Below, piece by piece: positions 18,510 to 27,241 of a DNA stretch of 64,000 nucleotides. The stretch covers positions 16,909 to 80,908 of the forward strand of contig JAICXX010000007.1 of assembly GCA_025934485.1 (NCBI GenBank), written 5' to 3'. Source of the stretch: Chitinophagaceae bacterium. Lineage in GTDB: Bacteria; Bacteroidota; Bacteroidia; Chitinophagales; Chitinophagaceae. The translations under genes were made by a program, and so were the position numbers. The notes under the pieces are model-generated. The model searched no databases and was not told the origin of the DNA. It saw nothing but the letters and a program-made list of their open reading frames with translations. The number at the start of each line of letters is the position of its first letter. Positions within the stretch are counted from its first letter, which is position 1.

Positions 18510-19931
18510 ATGAAAACAATACTTGCACACGTACTGGTGGCCACCCTCGTGGTGGCCACTTTTTCACTGGGATGCAAAAAAAGTCCGGGCAGCACACCCC
18601 AATTATCCGTCTCCGCATCCACCATCGGTTTTCAGACCCAGGGCGCCGACTCCACGGTAATCATCACCTGCAACTCGCAGTGGAGCATCGATAACCCGGT
18701 TTCCGCCTGGTTGCAATTGAGCGAGTCGGATGGCAGCAGCGGCACGGCAACCATCAAGCTGACCTCGAGTCCGAATACGTCCGGCGCCACGCGCAGCGGG
18801 ATCCTTGTAGTAACGGCAACCAACGGTCAGTCCCGGCGTATTATCGTCTCACAAGCCGGCTCCATTTACCCGTCTTACAATGTCTCGCCCCTACCGCCGG
18901 ATTCCACCGGGATGACCAGCACGGCGGTTCAGCTGACCAATAACATCACAGTCGGCTGGAACATTGGCAACACCCTGGAAGCGCCTGGGGGAGAGACGGG
19001 ATGGGGCAACCCGCCGATCACCGCCGAATATGTGGCGTATATGAAAAACCTGGGCTTCAATGCCGTTAGGCTCCCTTGTGCCTGGGACTTCCATGTCGAT
19101 AATAAGTCGACAGCCCATATAGATCCGAACTGGCTACAGCGGGTACACGATGTGGTACAGTATTGCATAAGCAACAATCTCTACGTACTGCTGAATATCC
19201 ACTGGGATGGCGGCTGGCTCGATTGTTCCGCCACCGGCGCCCGGGCGGATAGCATCAATGCGAAACAAAAAGCATTCTGGGAACAAATAGCCACCAAAAT
19301 GCGGGATTTCGACGAGCACCTGATGTTTGCAAGCGCCAACGAACCAGACCCTACCAACGCCGCCCAGATGAATGTACTGTTGTCTTATCACCAGAGCTTT
19401 GTCGACGCCGTGCGCTCCACCGGAGGACACAACACCTACCGGGTGCTGGTAGTGCAGGCGCCATCCAACCTGATCAACAATTTTCCCGTCGACCCCACAC
19501 CCGCGCGGATGGCTTTCGAAGAACACGACTACACACCTTCCCAATTTACCATTTTGGGTTCGGACGCCTCCTGGGGTAAGATGTTTTATTACTGGGGCGC
19601 CGGGCACCATTCCGCCATCGAACCCGATCGCAACGCCACCTGGGGCGAGGAAGACTACCTGATGACCTATTTCGACAGTATGAAGGCTAAATTCGTGGAC
19701 AAAGGAATACCTTTCCTCATGGGCGAGTACGGGGCCTACCGCCGAACCACCCCTAAAGACCTCCCAACCCACAATGACGCAGTGGATTATTGGATAACGT
19801 TTAACACAAAACAGGCGATCGCTCATGGCCTCAAGCCATTTTTCTGGGAGACGGGCGGGATGGTGGACAGGTCGGCTGATACCGTAAAGGACACCCGCAC
19901 CGTCAACGCCATTTTTGCCGGTGCGCATTAA
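18510..19931 (+). CDS. BACON-GH5 endoglucanase/xyloglucanase-like lipoprotein (copy 2)
   Basis: 473 aa lipoprotein (signal ending FSLGC, Cys22), BACON domain over about residues 30-120 (WLQLSESDGSSG), then GH5 subfamily 4-like: GWNIGNTLEAPGGETGWGNP, FNAVRLPCAWDFH, LNIHWDGGWLD, Glu278 in ANEPD (acid/base), Glu406 in MGEYGA (nucleophile). It is a clear tandem duplicate of the preceding gene with all usual cleft motifs. It would cleave the beta-1,4-glucan backbone at the cell surface to feed SusC/SusD. Gap to the upstream gene 14 bp, to the next 18 bp. Xyloglucanase is the favoured activity from context; cellulase, lichenase or xylanase are alternatives within GH5_4. Confidence 0.9.
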   Translation: MKTILAHVLVATLVVATFSLGCKKSPGSTPQLSVSASTIGFQTQGADSTVIITCNSQWSIDNPVSAWLQLSESDGSSGTATIKLTSSPNTSGATRSGILVVTATNGQSRRIIVSQAGSIYPSYNVSPLPPDSTGMTSTAVQLTNNITVGWNIGNTLEAPGGETGWGNPPITAEYVAYMKNLGFNAVRLPCAWDFHVDNKSTAHIDPNWLQRVHDVVQYCISNNLYVLLNIHWDGGWLDCSATGARADSINAKQKAFWEQIATKMRDFDEHLMFASANEPDPTNAAQMNVLLSYHQSFVDAVRSTGGHNTYRVLVVQAPSNLINNFPVDPTPARMAFEEHDYTPSQFTILGSDASWGKMFYYWGAGHHSAIEPDRNATWGEEDYLMTYFDSMKAKFVDKGIPFLMGEYGAYRRTTPKDLPTHNDAVDYWITFNTKQAIAHGLKPFFWETGGMVDRSADTVKDTRTVNAIFAGAH

Positions 19932-19949
19932 AAAAATAAAGCTTTTAAA

Positions 19950-21512
19950 GTGAATAGGAAATTGCTCTTACTTGTCATCTTGCTGTCTTCACTTACCTTG
20001 GAATCGAAAGCCCAGGAAAGGACCATTAATGTGGATTTCAATAAGACTGCCCGTCCGCTAAATACGATGTTCAACGACTGCGTGGGCGCCGGACGGGCAG
20101 CCGAAGGCCTGCGGGCGGACTGGCAGCAACAGCTGACCTATGTCCACAAAGAATGCGGATTCCGCTACATCCGCATGCACGGCCTGTTGACGGACGAGAT
20201 GGCCGTTTACTCGGAAGATAAAAATGGAAAACCACAGTATAATTTCATGTACGTCGATGTTTTATTCGATTTCTTACAAAGCATCGGCATGAAGCCCTTT
20301 GTCGAACTGGGCTTTATGCCGACTCCGCTGGCCAGCGGCAACAAAACCATCTTCTGGTGGCGCGGCAACGTGACCCCCCCCAAAGACTATGACAAATGGG
20401 CCGGGCTCGTACGTGCCCTTGTTGAACATTTCACCCGGCGGTACGGCTCGGATGAGGTGAAGACCTGGTACTTTGAAGTATGGAACGAACCCAACCTCGA
20501 CGGTTTCTGGGCGGGCACGCAGCAGGATTACTTCAAGCTGTATACCTACGCAGCCAGAGCCATCAAGGCGGTCGACCCGGCTTATAAAGTCGGCGGCCCC
20601 GCTACGGCAGGCGCGGCATGGGAACCGGAAATGATCCAATACTGCCATAAGAACAACGTGCCCCTTGACTTCATCAGCACCCATGCTTACGGCGTAAAGC
20701 AAGGATTCCTCGACGAGTACGGCCACGCCGGGACCGTGCTGGACAAAAACCCCATGAGCGTCAGCGGCGATGTCCTCCAAAGCCGCCGCGAGATCGCCGC
20801 ATCGGCGATGCCCGACCTCGAACTGCATTATACGGAATGGAGCGCCTCTTATACCCCTGCCGACCCGATCCATGATAGTTATATCGAGGCCCCCTACGTG
20901 CTACAAAAGCTCAGGCAGGTGGGGAACGCCGCGAATTCCATGTCGTACTGGGTGTTTACCGACATTTTCGAAGAGCCCGGCCCGCGGTTTACACCCTTTC
21001 ATGGCGGGTTTGGAATGCTCACTATCCAGGGGATCGAAAAGCCCGTTTTCTACGCATACAAATTCCTGAACCAGCTCGGAAACATCGAGCTGGCCAATAA
21101 AGATGCTTCTTCCTGGGTATGCAAGGACGCTCAAGGCAATATCCAGGTCCTCGCCTGGGATTTTACCATCACCCAGCCAGTGGATTCGGTGAATAACCAG
21201 GATTATTATATCCGCGACCTGCCCGCCGCATCGAAAGGAAAGCTCACCTTACGCATCGACCACGTTCCCGCGGGCATGTATGCTGTCGAAGTATACAAAA
21301 CCGGCTACCGGTGCAACGATGCGTACGCTACCTACCTGCGGATGGGCAAACCCAACCAACTCGACCGGCAGCAGGTGGAACAGATCAGAAAGGAGAACGA
21401 CGGATCGCCCATCCTGCGCGAACTGGTGACCGTGAAGGACGGGGCCCCGTTTTCCACGACGCTCGATCTCCGGGAAAACGATGTTTACCTGCTGAAGCTG
21501 ATCAAACTATAA
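19950..21512 (+). CDS. GH39-family glycosidase (beta-xylosidase-like)
   Basis: 520 aa. The start is a GTG at 19950, chosen because it gives a complete signal peptide (MNRKLLLLVILLSSLTLESKA); no ATG precedes the mature part. The barrel is typical GH39: FRYIRMHGLLTDEMAVY, MKPFVELGFMP, WYFEVWNEPNLDGFW with acid/base Glu180, DFISTHAYG, and nucleophile Glu296 in LHYTEWSASY. A C-terminal beta-sandwich follows. GH39 enzymes are mostly exo-beta-xylosidases, with some acting on other sugars such as iduronate, arabinose and galactose. In this locus it would act on xylose-containing oligosaccharides in the periplasm. Confidence 0.87.
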   Translation: MNRKLLLLVILLSSLTLESKAQERTINVDFNKTARPLNTMFNDCVGAGRAAEGLRADWQQQLTYVHKECGFRYIRMHGLLTDEMAVYSEDKNGKPQYNFMYVDVLFDFLQSIGMKPFVELGFMPTPLASGNKTIFWWRGNVTPPKDYDKWAGLVRALVEHFTRRYGSDEVKTWYFEVWNEPNLDGFWAGTQQDYFKLYTYAARAIKAVDPAYKVGGPATAGAAWEPEMIQYCHKNNVPLDFISTHAYGVKQGFLDEYGHAGTVLDKNPMSVSGDVLQSRREIAASAMPDLELHYTEWSASYTPADPIHDSYIEAPYVLQKLRQVGNAANSMSYWVFTDIFEEPGPRFTPFHGGFGMLTIQGIEKPVFYAYKFLNQLGNIELANKDASSWVCKDAQGNIQVLAWDFTITQPVDSVNNQDYYIRDLPAASKGKLTLRIDHVPAGMYAVEVYKTGYRCNDAYATYLRMGKPNQLDRQQVEQIRKENDGSPILRELVTVKDGAPFSTTLDLRENDVYLLKLIKL

Positions 21513-21525
21513 TGTCTTGTTCAAT

Positions 21526-23031
21526 ATGAAAGCACCACTTATTTTTTCGTTCTTCGCCCTCCTTTCTCTTTCCGTCGCTGCCCAAAACAGAGCTGTTGCA
21601 AAAGGCGCCGGTTTTTATGAGAATCCCATCCTTGCAGGCGACCACCCCGATCCAAGCATTCTTCGGGACGGGAACGATTATTACATGGTGCATTCGTCTT
21701 TTGAATATTATCCCGGGTTGCTGATCTGGCACTCGAAAGATCTGATTAACTGGACCCCTGTAACCAATGCCCTGCATAAATATGTCGGTTCCGTGTGGGC
21801 TCCGGATCTTGTGAAGTACAAAGGCAAATATTATATCTATTTCCCTGCCAATGGGACGAACTATGTCGTTACCGCCGATTCCATCAATGGTAAATGGACC
21901 GATCCCGTCGATTTGAAAGTCGGCAACATCGATCCCGGGCATATCGTCGATGAGAAGGGGAAAAGGTATTTGTTTTTCGGCAGCGGCGGCTATGTTCCGC
22001 TGTCGGATGACGGACTTTCCGTTACAGGGGATCTCCGCAGCTCCTATAGCGGGTGGCCCATTCCCCGTGATTGGACCATAGAATGTTTTTGTTTGGAAGG
22101 CCCTAAACTGATAAGAAAAGGGGAATATTATTATCTCACCGTTGCGGAAGGAGGAACAGCCGGCCCGGCAACAGGGCATATGGTCATCTCCGCACGTTCA
22201 AAATCCTTGTCCGGCCCCTGGGAAAATTCTCCTTACAATCCCATTGTCAGGACGACAAATCCCGCCGACAGATGGCGCTCGAAAGGTCATGGCACCTTGT
22301 TTGAAGATGCCCTCGGGAAATGGTGGATGGTGTTTCATGCCTACGAAAATGGATATTATGACATGGGCCGGCAGACCTTGCTCCTGCCCGTCGAATGGAC
22401 AAAGGACGGCTGGTATAAAATACCCGATGGCATTGCAGCGGATAAGCCCATTAAGGAACCGGCGTTGGGCCCCTCCCGGTCCCATGCCATGCTGGAAGAT
22501 AAATTTGACGGCAACCAGCTTAAAGCGTTATGGAAATTTTTTGGCGAATATGATACCTCCAGGTTTCATCTGTCCGGGAATGGCCTGGTCGTGAAAGCCA
22601 AAGGGAATGCTATCGGCAATTGTTCCCCACTACTTTTCCTGCCGTCCGGCCACTCCTACACAGCCCAGGTGGAAATGATCCTTGAAGGCGGAGCTACCGG
22701 CGGACTGGTCGTCTTTTATAACGAAAGCACATCTTCGGGTATTCTTGTAAAGAATGGCGATATCCTGGGAAATTTACATGGCTGGCAATTCCCGGCGGAA
22801 AAAAATGTGGTGACCAATCACGTATTCCTTCGCCTGAAAAATGTCGACAATATCGTCGCGATGTTTTATAGCACCGACGGCGATAAATGGAATAAGATAC
22901 AGAATTCATTGGATATCTCGGGGTTTGATCACAATGCTTTAGGTGGATTTTTGGCGGTGCGCATCGGCCTTTGCGCCATTGGGGAAGGCACTGTTACGTT
23001 TAGAAACTTCGTGTACAAGCCAATAAAATAA
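21526..23031 (+). CDS. GH43 glycosidase (xylosidase/arabinofuranosidase-like) with C-terminal beta-sandwich
   Basis: About 501 aa from ATG 21526 (MKAPLIFSFFALLSLSVAAQ); an in-frame TTG 9 bp earlier is less likely. Five-bladed-propeller GH43 motifs are clear: base Asp42 in DHPDPSILRDG, pKa-modulating Asp94 in VWAPDL, acid Glu191 in FCLEGPKL, plus KGHGTLFED and WWMVFHAYENG. Residues from about 325 on are a concanavalin-like GH43 C-terminal module (LSGNGLVVKAKG, ATGGLVVFYNES). Two GH43 arabinofuranosidases occur in the known xyloglucan locus, so side-chain removal is a plausible job. The next gene starts 3 bp after the stop. Confidence 0.9.
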   Translation: MKAPLIFSFFALLSLSVAAQNRAVAKGAGFYENPILAGDHPDPSILRDGNDYYMVHSSFEYYPGLLIWHSKDLINWTPVTNALHKYVGSVWAPDLVKYKGKYYIYFPANGTNYVVTADSINGKWTDPVDLKVGNIDPGHIVDEKGKRYLFFGSGGYVPLSDDGLSVTGDLRSSYSGWPIPRDWTIECFCLEGPKLIRKGEYYYLTVAEGGTAGPATGHMVISARSKSLSGPWENSPYNPIVRTTNPADRWRSKGHGTLFEDALGKWWMVFHAYENGYYDMGRQTLLLPVEWTKDGWYKIPDGIAADKPIKEPALGPSRSHAMLEDKFDGNQLKALWKFFGEYDTSRFHLSGNGLVVKAKGNAIGNCSPLLFLPSGHSYTAQVEMILEGGATGGLVVFYNESTSSGILVKNGDILGNLHGWQFPAEKNVVTNHVFLRLKNVDNIVAMFYSTDGDKWNKIQNSLDISGFDHNALGGFLAVRIGLCAIGEGTVTFRNFVYKPIK

Positions 23032-23034
23032 GTC

Positions 23035-25089
23035 ATGAAAAGTAAGTTTAGAACATCGGCGGCATTCTTCTTTCTTATCTTCCTTATTGCTTCCCGCTGC
23101 GGTATTGGATATGCCCAGGAGCTATATGTGGGCGCCAACTATCATCCGCACGACGATAAGGACCCTGCAAAAATCAAACGCGACATCGCGCTTATGCAGG
23201 CTGCCGGATTCAAAGTCGTCAGGATGGGGCACCTCGCCTGGGACAGCTATGAGCCGGCCGAAGGGAAATTTGACTTTGCCTGGTTTGACCAGGTGATGGA
23301 TGAGATGGAAAAGGCGGGTATCAAAGTCATCCTCGACATTGCAGTGCGCCCTGCCCCGCTCTGGCTGCATCATAAATATCCTTCCATAGACATAACGGAC
23401 GCAAGCGGGAACCGGTTGTACCCCAACCACCGGTATATGGAAGACGTGGGCGACCCGGACTACCAGCGATACGCGTTGCAGTATGCGGATTCGCTGACGC
23501 GCCATTACGGTCGGCATCCGGCATTGCTGGCCTTCGGCATCGATAACGAGTCGGGCGACGGGCCGATCTCCTATTCGGCTTCGGTGCGCCGCCGCTTTAT
23601 CACCTGGCTAGGGCGCAAGTACGGTAGCCTGGATAGTTTGAACCGCGCCTGGGCGACCCAGCGTTGGTCGAGACGCATCGGGAATTTTGATGAGATCGGT
23701 CTGCCAGTATCCGGTGGCGTTACGGGCGCCCCGGAACGGATGCTGGACTTCCGGCGCTTCATATCCGACGAGGTAAATGGGTTTCTCCTGAAGGTGATCG
23801 CCAAGGTCAACGCGAACGCGCCAAAGGCCCTCGTCAATACCAATGCCTGGTATTATAGCCCGATGAAATTTTTCGACTATGCGAACATCGCCTATTCGGG
23901 CAAGATGACACGCGAAGGCTGCGGTTTTTATCCCGGGAGTTCGCTCACCACGAACTACGGGGTCATGGATGCCTTGTTCGGTATCGAGCGCATCCAATTC
24001 GAAAGCACGAACCCATTTTGGTGCACGGAATTCACCACGATGACCGCGGTGCCGGGGTCTATCCGAAAATCAGCCTACGCCTCACTGTTCTACGGCAACC
24101 AGATGGTCTGTGGCTGGACCTGGCAAAGCATGCACGGCGGCGAAGAACAATTTCTCGAGGGCATGCTGGACTGGGACGGCATCCCGAACCGCAAGTACGA
24201 AGAATACCGCAGGATCGCCACCGAGTTTAAAAAGATCCAAAGCTACTTTCCCTATAAACCCCGGCCGGAGATCGGCCTGGCCTTCTCCTTCCCGAGTGTG
24301 ATCGCAGGCGGCTATTTCTCCCAGTCACACCAACAACAGCTGGAGAGCAGTTTCGATATCTTCGCTTACCGGAACATCGATACGCGGATCATCGACATCG
24401 CGCGGAGCACGCTGGACTACAAACTGCTTTTGCTGCCGGGCATTTCGGTGATGGATGCGGCCACCGCCGGAAAAGTACGGGATTTTGTACGGAGGGGCGG
24501 CACCGTGGTGATGACAGGCAACTCTGGCGTACTCGACAAAACCGGAAAAGTAATTTCTTCCACCCACCCCGGCCTGCTAGACGACGTATTCGGCATCAGG
24601 GTCGCCTCCTACGAGCAAACGACCGACCTCAATGAGCTTTCTCGCAAAGGGCTCAAAGGCGACCAATTAGAATTGTCCTACCACGGCAAGCCTGTCCTCA
24701 CGGAGTCGTCGAAGTTCGAGATCATCGAGCCACGCGAAGCGGAAGTGATGGCCAGCATCACCGGCCTGGATCGCGATTATCCTATCGTAACCTCCAACCG
24801 CTATGGCAAGGGTAGAGCCATCTATGTCGGACTGCCCGCAAGTTCGGCAGTGATGCGCCTGCTCGCCGATGACCTCATCGATACGCTTTCCATTCACCGC
24901 GGACCGGATGTGCCGCAGGGAGTAATGGCCCGGCAGATCGATGAGCATCACGTGCTCTACTTGAATGTAACAGGGCAGCCCGTACGGATAAAAATGACCG
25001 GCCCCTCACGTAGCCTGCTCTACGACAGAGATTTTGATGGAGATATCACTATTCCACCATATGAGCCGGAATTCGTCGTCTTGAAATAA
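23035..25089 (+). CDS. GH42 beta-galactosidase, secreted
   Basis: 684 aa, signal peptide FFFLIFLIASRCGIGYAQ. GH42 barrel: LYVGANYHPHDDKDP, FKVVRMGHLAWDSYEP, IDNESGDG with acid/base Glu172, WCTEFTT with nucleophile Glu332, GWTWQSMHGGEEQFL. A trimerisation-like GATase fold follows (LLLPGISVMD, FVRRGGTVVMTG) and a small C-terminal beta domain. It should remove terminal beta-galactose from oligosaccharides; GH42 enzymes are usually cytoplasmic, so the signal peptide points to periplasmic use here. Lies 3 bp after the GH43 gene, strongly suggesting translational coupling. Confidence 0.93.
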   Translation: MKSKFRTSAAFFFLIFLIASRCGIGYAQELYVGANYHPHDDKDPAKIKRDIALMQAAGFKVVRMGHLAWDSYEPAEGKFDFAWFDQVMDEMEKAGIKVILDIAVRPAPLWLHHKYPSIDITDASGNRLYPNHRYMEDVGDPDYQRYALQYADSLTRHYGRHPALLAFGIDNESGDGPISYSASVRRRFITWLGRKYGSLDSLNRAWATQRWSRRIGNFDEIGLPVSGGVTGAPERMLDFRRFISDEVNGFLLKVIAKVNANAPKALVNTNAWYYSPMKFFDYANIAYSGKMTREGCGFYPGSSLTTNYGVMDALFGIERIQFESTNPFWCTEFTTMTAVPGSIRKSAYASLFYGNQMVCGWTWQSMHGGEEQFLEGMLDWDGIPNRKYEEYRRIATEFKKIQSYFPYKPRPEIGLAFSFPSVIAGGYFSQSHQQQLESSFDIFAYRNIDTRIIDIARSTLDYKLLLLPGISVMDAATAGKVRDFVRRGGTVVMTGNSGVLDKTGKVISSTHPGLLDDVFGIRVASYEQTTDLNELSRKGLKGDQLELSYHGKPVLTESSKFEIIEPREAEVMASITGLDRDYPIVTSNRYGKGRAIYVGLPASSAVMRLLADDLIDTLSIHRGPDVPQGVMARQIDEHHVLYLNVTGQPVRIKMTGPSRSLLYDRDFDGDITIPPYEPEFVVLK

Positions 25090-25118
25090 CTTTGTCGATA
25101 ACCTGACAATAATAGGAT

Positions 25119-27209
25119 ATGTTTGGAAGAAGCCAGTTAATCGCAGGACTTTTCCTGGTGCTGTCGGCAAAAGCCATCGCGCAGCCGGCCCCGCCCAAAC
25201 CTTGCGGCCCCATACCCAGCGCCAATCAGCTGCGCTGGCAAAAAATGGAGTTTTACGCCTTCGTGCATTTGTCCGTCAATACCTTCACAGACCAGGAATG
25301 GGGAAACGGTGACGAGGACCCGAAGATCTTCAACCCGGACAAGCTGGATTGCCGCCAGTGGGCCCGTATAGCCAAAGAGGCAGGCATGAAGGGCATCATT
25401 ATCACAGCCAAGCACCACTCCGGTTTTTGCCTCTGGCCGTCTAAATACACGGATTACTCCGTAAAACACTCGCCCTGGCGCGGCGGAAAAGGCGATATTG
25501 TCGGCGACCTGGCGAAAGCCTGCAGGGAATACGGACTCAAGCTGGGCATCTACCTGTCTCCCTGGGACCGCAACAGTGCGGTCTATGGAAAGCCGGAATA
25601 CATCACCTATTTCCGCAACCAGCTCCGGGAACTGCTTACCAATTACGGTGATATCTTCGAAGTCTGGTTCGACGGCGCTAACGGCGGCTCCGGTTATTAT
25701 GGGGGCGCCCGGGAAACGCGCACCATCGACAGAAAGACCTATTACGACTGGCCCAACACCTACAAACTGGTCAGATCACTACAACCCAAGGCCGTCATCT
25801 GGAACGATGGCGGCGACCGGGCCGACCTTCGATGGGTGGGCACCGAAGCGGGAAATGTCGGCGAGACGAATTGGAGCCTGCTCAACGATACCGGCGACGT
25901 CCCTTACAACATGTTGCATTACGGGCTGGAAGATGGTAATGCCTGGGTGCCGGCGGAAGTGAATACCTCCATCCGGCCGGGTTGGTTCTATCATGCTTAC
26001 GAAGACACGCGTGTAAAGTCCCTGCCGCAGCTTATGGACACCTACTACAGCTCCGAAGGCCGCAACGGGGCCCTCTTGCTTAATTTCCCCATCGACCGGC
26101 ACGGCCTTATCCACGAAACGGATCAGCAGGCAGTGTTGGCCTTTGCCCGGGCCGTCAGGCAGACATTGGCGGTAAACCTGGCATCCGGGGCCCGCGCTAC
26201 CGCCTCGAATGTCCGTGGACATGCCGTCGCATTCGCCGCGCAAAAGGCTATCGACGAGGACCCCGCGAGTTATTGGGCTACGGATGACAGCGTCACCACC
26301 GCCTCGCTGACGCTTGATCTCGGTCGGCCCATTACCTTCAACCGCTTCCTCGTTCAGGAATATATCGCCCTTGGCCAACGGGTAAAAGCATTCACGGTCG
26401 AAGCGTTCGCCGGTGACGAATGGAAGCGGGTGACCGCCGGCACAACCATCGGTTATAAACGCATCCTGCGTTTCAACGCAGTGACCGCGCAAAAGGTTCG
26501 TCTCACGATTACCAGCGCTAAAGCTTGTCCCTTGATATCGAATATCGGGTTATACAACGCACCACAGCTACTAAATGCTCCGGCGATCTTACGGGCACAG
26601 TCGGGAGAGGTGTTTATCAGACCGGCCGACCCCGAGTCGCAGGTCTATTATACCATTGACGGGACACAGCCGGGTACGGCATCGCCAAAATACAATAGGC
26701 CCTTCCCCACAGACGGCAAAGTCACGGTCCGGGCAATCGCCTACGACCCCATTTCAAAAAAGGCCAGCCCCGAAAGCCGCGAGACATTCGATATTAGCAG
26801 GAGGAATTGGAAGATCCTAGGCGCCGATCCGAAATCCATATATGCCATCGACGGCGACCCCGGAACGGCATGGCAGCAAACAAAGTCTGCAAAGATGCCC
26901 CTCGACCTCGTGATCGACCTCGGAAAGGAAGAAATCATAGCTGGCTTCCGGTACCTGCCCGATCAGGGCTGGCCGGCCGGCATCATCACCGGTTACGAAT
27001 TTTATGTGAGTATGGACACCACCCGATGGACGCTGGCCGATAAAGGAGAGTTTTCCAATATCCGGAACAACCCGGGCTGGCAGATAAGAACATTCGCAGC
27101 TGTTAAAGGAAGATATCTGCGGCTGCGCGCCTTGCGCAATACGCAAAACAACGACGCCGCGGGGTACGCGGAATTCGACGTGATCACACCGGACGAAATT
27201 AAAAGGTGA
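25119..27209 (+). CDS. Alpha-L-fucosidase GH29 (B type) with two discoidin (F5/8C) domains
   Basis: 696 aa, signal peptide LIAGLFLVLSAKAIAQP. Catalytic domain, residues about 30-345: MEFYAFVHLSVNTFTDQEWG, ITAKHHSGFCLWPS, LGIYLSPWDRN, and FEVWFDGANGG with predicted nucleophile Asp185. The domains after it are a discoidin/CBM32-type module (LDLGRPITFNRFLVQEYI, about 350-490), a chitobiase-C-like segment (YYTIDGTQPG, about 500-560), and a second discoidin module (LVIDLGKEEIIAGFRYLP, about 575-690). This layout is typical of GH29-B fucosidases, which prefer branched, 1,3/1,4-linked fucose. Extra glycan-binding domains suggest it works on polymeric or surface-bound substrate. Confidence 0.9.
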   Translation: MFGRSQLIAGLFLVLSAKAIAQPAPPKPCGPIPSANQLRWQKMEFYAFVHLSVNTFTDQEWGNGDEDPKIFNPDKLDCRQWARIAKEAGMKGIIITAKHHSGFCLWPSKYTDYSVKHSPWRGGKGDIVGDLAKACREYGLKLGIYLSPWDRNSAVYGKPEYITYFRNQLRELLTNYGDIFEVWFDGANGGSGYYGGARETRTIDRKTYYDWPNTYKLVRSLQPKAVIWNDGGDRADLRWVGTEAGNVGETNWSLLNDTGDVPYNMLHYGLEDGNAWVPAEVNTSIRPGWFYHAYEDTRVKSLPQLMDTYYSSEGRNGALLLNFPIDRHGLIHETDQQAVLAFARAVRQTLAVNLASGARATASNVRGHAVAFAAQKAIDEDPASYWATDDSVTTASLTLDLGRPITFNRFLVQEYIALGQRVKAFTVEAFAGDEWKRVTAGTTIGYKRILRFNAVTAQKVRLTITSAKACPLISNIGLYNAPQLLNAPAILRAQSGEVFIRPADPESQVYYTIDGTQPGTASPKYNRPFPTDGKVTVRAIAYDPISKKASPESRETFDISRRNWKILGADPKSIYAIDGDPGTAWQQTKSAKMPLDLVIDLGKEEIIAGFRYLPDQGWPAGIITGYEFYVSMDTTRWTLADKGEFSNIRNNPGWQIRTFAAVKGRYLRLRALRNTQNNDAAGYAEFDVITPDEIKR

Positions 27210-27241
27210 ATTATTTAACCAATTTCCTGAACTTCACGACC